NCBI GenBank assembly: GCA_017645985.1
Contig: JAGCNK010000110.1
Coordinates: forward strand, 1 to 7,810
Direction: 5' to 3'
Length of the DNA stretch: 7,810 bases
From: Bacteroidales bacterium
Lineage (GTDB): Bacteria; Bacteroidota; Bacteroidia; Bacteroidales; UBA3824
Below, piece after piece: positions 5,897 through 7,810 of the stretch (the first letter of the stretch is position 1; every line of letters starts with the position of its first letter). The notes beneath the pieces are model-generated. The model had not been told where the DNA came from. It did not search any database and saw nothing but the letters and a program-made list of their open reading frames with translations. Position numbers and translations under genes: made by a program.

Positions 5897-7810
5897 ATGA
5901 AAAACTTTAAATCTACTGATACTATAGCCGGATGGGTGGTTTTTGCCATTTCGTCGTTGTGCTATATTCTCACTATCGAGCCCACAGCCAGCTTTTGGGA
6001 CTGTGGAGAATTTATTGTAACGGCATTCCGTCAGGAGGTGGGTCACCCGCCGGGAGCACCTCTCTTTATGATTCTCGGACGATTTTTCTCGCTCTTTGCA
6101 TTTGGCGACGGTGCCAAAGTGCCGGTTATGATCAACTGTATGAGCGCCCTCGCAAGCGGATTCACAGTGCTGTTTCTCTATTGGAGCATTACCCATATAG
6201 CACGTAGAATTATCTGCGGATACAGCAGCCAAGTGTCTATGACCAAAGGTATTGTGATTATCGGCAGCGGCGTGGTTGGTGCGTTGAGCTTTGCTTTCAC
6301 CGATACTTTCTGGTTTTCGGCAGTGGAAGGCGAAGTTTACGCTATGTCGAGCTTGTTTACCGCTGTGGTTTTCTGGTGCATACTCAAATGGGAGGAGTGC
6401 GCCGACGAACCTTTCGCCAACCGCTGGCTTGTGCTTATCGCTTACCTGATGGGTCTCTCTATCGGCGTGCACTTGCTCAACTTGCTGGCTGTGCCGGCTA
6501 TCGTGTTTGTCTATTATTTCAAAAAATACAAGACCGATGTCAAAGGCGTTGTCAAGGCGTTTGTGATTTCCACATTGATACTTGGCGGCATACTTTATAT
6601 AATAATACCCGGAGTGGTTTGGCTGGCGTCGATGTTCGAACTCTTGTTTACCAACGGTCTTGGCGCGCCATACAACACTGGCACAATTATTTACGCCATC
6701 TTGGGACTTGGTGCGCTGGTGTTCGGACTCTATTATACCTACAAAAAGGCAAAGCCCGTACTTAACACCATAATTCTCTGTGTTACGGTTATTATCATCG
6801 GCTACTCGTCGTTTGCTATGATTTGCATACGATCGGCTGCTGATCCGCCTATGGACGAGAACAACCCCAACAATGTTTTCTCGCTTCAGTCGTACCTCAA
6901 CCGCGAGCAGTATGGCGACCGTCCTCTTTTCTCGGGCGAGTATTTCAACTCTCCGCTAGTAAGTTACGAAAATGGAAGTCCTACCTATATCCAGCGAAAC
7001 GGCCGTTACGAGATTGTGGACTACAAGTCGATACGCCGCTACGATCCGGCGTCCACCACTATCTTTCCTCGTATGTACAGTCCCGACCCGCAGCATATCC
7101 AGGGCTACAAGTATTGGGCTGGCATTGAGGATGTTAACGTAAAACCCACGTTTGCACAGAACTTGAAGTTTATGTTCAACTATCAGATCGGATATATGTA
7201 TCTGCGCTATTTCTTGTGGAATTTTGTGGGACGTCAAAACGACATCCAGGGCAATGAGCGCAGCGTTATCAACGGCAACTGGATAAGCGGCATCAGCTTT
7301 ATCGACAATGCCCGTCTCGGCGACCAGGATCTTCTGCCCGACTATCTGAAAGAGAACAAAGGAAACAACAAGTATTACTTTATTCCGCTGATATTGGCTA
7401 TTTTGGGAATGTTTTTTATGCTCCGCGAAAATCAGGAGGGAAAGAATTATTTCTGGGTGGTGATGCTGTTCTTCATCTTTACAGGTGTGGCTATTATCAT
7501 CTACCTCAACCAGACTCCCGGACAGCCCCGTGAGCGAGATTACAGCTTTGCAGGTTCGTTTTACGCCTTTGCCATCTACATCGGCTTGGGTGTGGCGTTT
7601 TTGTACAAGGCTTTGCAGAAATATCTGAAAGACAATACTGTGGCAGTGGCAGGAGTGTGCGCCGTTTGTTTGGTGTCGCCCGCGCTTTTGGCTTTCCAAA
7701 ACTGGGACGACCACGACCGCTCGCACCGCTACACCGCCCGCGACTTTGCCAAAAACTATCTCGACTCGTGCGCTCCTAACGCAATCCTCTTTACCAACGG
7801 CGACAACGAC
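5897..7810 (+). CDS. DUF2723 / GT117-type multi-spanning membrane protein, 3' end missing
   Basis: The frame is open from the ATG at 5897 to the right edge, giving the first 638 residues; family members are usually around 1000 residues, so a large part lies outside the window. The N-terminus has a membrane helix (about 10-28) followed by EPTASFWDCGEFI, whose Asp35 and Glu38 sit where GT-C glycosyltransferases carry acidic residues in their first outer loop. Further family-like motifs are GHPPGAPL (49-56), AVEGEVYAMSS (142-152), IRSAADPPMDENNP (311-324) and QPRERDYSFAGSF (543-555). Many hydrophobic segments lie between them, with a soluble stretch at about 312-425. The last visible residues, LFTNGDND, match the start of the C-terminal outer-facing part. 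The family is grouped with membrane glycosyltransferases (PF11028, GT117). Transfer of sugar from a lipid-linked donor is expected, but acceptor and sugar cannot be read from the sequence. It is in the same direction as, and 36 bp after, the esterase gene. Confidence 0.88.
   Translation, partial: MKNFKSTDTIAGWVVFAISSLCYILTIEPTASFWDCGEFIVTAFRQEVGHPPGAPLFMILGRFFSLFAFGDGAKVPVMINCMSALASGFTVLFLYWSITHIARRIICGYSSQVSMTKGIVIIGSGVVGALSFAFTDTFWFSAVEGEVYAMSSLFTAVVFWCILKWEECADEPFANRWLVLIAYLMGLSIGVHLLNLLAVPAIVFVYYFKKYKTDVKGVVKAFVISTLILGGILYIIIPGVVWLASMFELLFTNGLGAPYNTGTIIYAILGLGALVFGLYYTYKKAKPVLNTIILCVTVIIIGYSSFAMICIRSAADPPMDENNPNNVFSLQSYLNREQYGDRPLFSGEYFNSPLVSYENGSPTYIQRNGRYEIVDYKSIRRYDPASTTIFPRMYSPDPQHIQGYKYWAGIEDVNVKPTFAQNLKFMFNYQIGYMYLRYFLWNFVGRQNDIQGNERSVINGNWISGISFIDNARLGDQDLLPDYLKENKGNNKYYFIPLILAILGMFFMLRENQEGKNYFWVVMLFFIFTGVAIIIYLNQTPGQPRERDYSFAGSFYAFAIYIGLGVAFLYKALQKYLKDNTVAVAGVCAVCLVSPALLAFQNWDDHDRSHRYTARDFAKNYLDSCAPNAILFTNGDND

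Noticed and set aside
5888..6472. 194-codon antisense open frame at the start of the DUF2723 gene
   Set aside because: It lies opposite well-conserved DUF2723 motifs, and its composition (many His, Lys, Asn, Cys) is that of a shadow frame.
6956..7726. 256-codon antisense open frame within the DUF2723 gene
   Set aside because: Long but opposite a clearly coding frame that carries family motifs through to the window edge; no domain was recognised in the antisense product.

Overview
The window looks like a chromosomal segment of a Bacteroidota bacterium, most likely order Bacteroidales. Several signs agree: promoter -7 boxes of the form TAnnTTTG (89-96 on the minus strand, 1634-1641 and 5864-5871 on the plus strand), start codons without clear Shine-Dalgarno sequences, a lipoprotein whose lipidated Cys is followed by an acidic KKDDD-type surface-export signal, and a DUF2723 (GT117-type) membrane protein, a family typical of this phylum. 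The genus cannot be fixed from the sequence. No mobile element, CRISPR array, tRNA or rRNA was seen.

Layout. Positions 1-14 probably hold the first codons of a minus-strand gene, with a well-formed minus-strand promoter at 89-120. An AT-rich gap follows, then a small surface lipoprotein (293-751) of lipocalin-like type. A hairpin terminator (772-803) separates it from a convergent minus-strand gene (838-1590) for a helical membrane-associated protein with weak EcsC-like features. A 94-bp divergent intergenic region separates that gene from a large plus-strand gene (1685-4756), a 1023-residue ABCG/White-type ABC half-transporter with an N-terminal TerB-like domain. Nine bases after it starts a secreted SGNH/CE2-type esterase (4766-5860). 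Thirty-six bases further, behind its own -7 box, starts a DUF2723 multi-spanning protein (5897 to beyond the right edge).

How the genes may work together. The transporter and esterase are almost certainly co-transcribed, and the DUF2723 gene may receive read-through because no terminator precedes it. All three encode cell-envelope functions: ATP-driven membrane transport, periplasmic or secreted deacylation of a carbohydrate, and a GT-C-like glycosyl-transfer enzyme. A shared role in envelope glycan handling is an inference from proximity only. The most unusual element is the TerB-like + ABC + ABC2-membrane fusion with a roughly 230-residue segment between its fifth and sixth membrane helices, transcribed divergently from the EcsC-like gene.
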